A stretch of 33,804 bases of DNA, taken from Silene noctiflora (taxonomy: Eukaryota > Streptophyta > Magnoliopsida > Caryophyllales > Caryophyllaceae). Below the pieces are notes generated by a model that made no database searches, was not told the origin of the DNA, and saw nothing but the letters and a program-made list of their open reading frames with translations. Below, in pieces: positions 33,681-33,804 of the stretch. The stretch lies in the NCBI GenBank assembly GCA_009801015.1, contig VHZZ01000002.1, forward strand, positions 1,314,780 through 1,348,583, given 5' to 3'. A program made the translations under genes and the position numbers. Every line of letters starts with the position of its first letter. The stretch's first letter is position 1.

Positions 33681-33804
33681 TAGCAATTTTGCTACCTAAT
33701 TGCAAACCCTATACTGCCTTTTATTTCACATAGATATTCACAGACAATTAATCAATTTGATTCTTTCTCAAACTCCATTGATTCATTCTCTCAAATCCCT
33801 CTCC

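Larger units (their letters stand above)
31061..33804. other. region upstream of the WD40 gene
   Basis: No gene is visible on either strand. The first 500 bases must carry the WD40 promoter (minus strand), without a core element I would name. The rest is dominated by repeats: a Tourist-like MITE, a minisatellite, a Stowaway MITE and a hAT-like repeat. Short open frames here are repeat sequence. Confidence 0.65.

Overview
This is a plant nuclear window: about 33.8 kb of AT-rich eudicot DNA. It holds five apparently intact intron-containing protein genes, one captured gene fragment, and a dense set of transposons. Introns are GT-AG (one looks GC-AG), exons recombine in silico into full-length conserved plant proteins, and two products look plastid-linked. 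The style of the repeats (Stowaway, Tourist, hAT and Helitron-like elements, and scattered TACTCCGTA motifs) reminds me of Caryophyllales genomes. That is only an impression, and I cannot name the species. All exon boundaries below are my own reading of splice sites plus family conservation, checked by keeping the reading frame across every junction.

Layout: 146-5725 (+) is a 12-exon ABCB (MDR/P-glycoprotein type) full transporter of about 1259 aa. 6544-11001 (+) is a 6-exon gene for a probable plastid membrane protein of about 336 aa with no function I recognise; its introns 3 and 4 are long and hold transposon-like insertions. 12051-16736 (+) is an 11-exon trehalase (GH37) of about 597 aa. 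16737-19971 is a 3.2 kb spacer ending in a TATA box and CT-rich leader. 19972-22677 (+) is an 8-exon TIC32-like short-chain dehydrogenase of about 328 aa. 28236-31060 (-) is a 7-exon WD40-repeat protein of about 743 aa.

Between the TIC32-like gene and the WD40 gene (about 23.25-28.07 kb) lies a stack of nested transposons. The outer element is a minus-strand LTR-retrotransposon-like remnant bounded by ATTTC on both sides. It was hit by (i) a 1.7 kb hAT-like element with an exact 8-bp target duplication CTACCAAT, carrying a broken 4-coumarate:CoA-ligase-like gene piece; (ii) a 264-bp Tourist-like MITE with TAA duplications; and (iii) about 1.25 kb of Helitron-like units arranged head to tail. 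The last 2.7 kb, upstream of the WD40 gene, contains a second Tourist-like MITE, a 30-bp minisatellite, a Stowaway MITE and a hAT-like repeat.

The five genes do not form a pathway. This is an ordinary collinear stretch of plant chromosome. The points most worth a second look are the gene-capturing hAT element and its nesting history, the vertebrate-type TTAGGG array that is translated as (Leu-Gly)5, short exon pieces copied into neighbouring introns of the ABCB gene, a splice acceptor preceded by an A18 tract, and an in-frame 42-bp minisatellite in the WD40 gene. I found no evidence of a wholly new multi-gene system.
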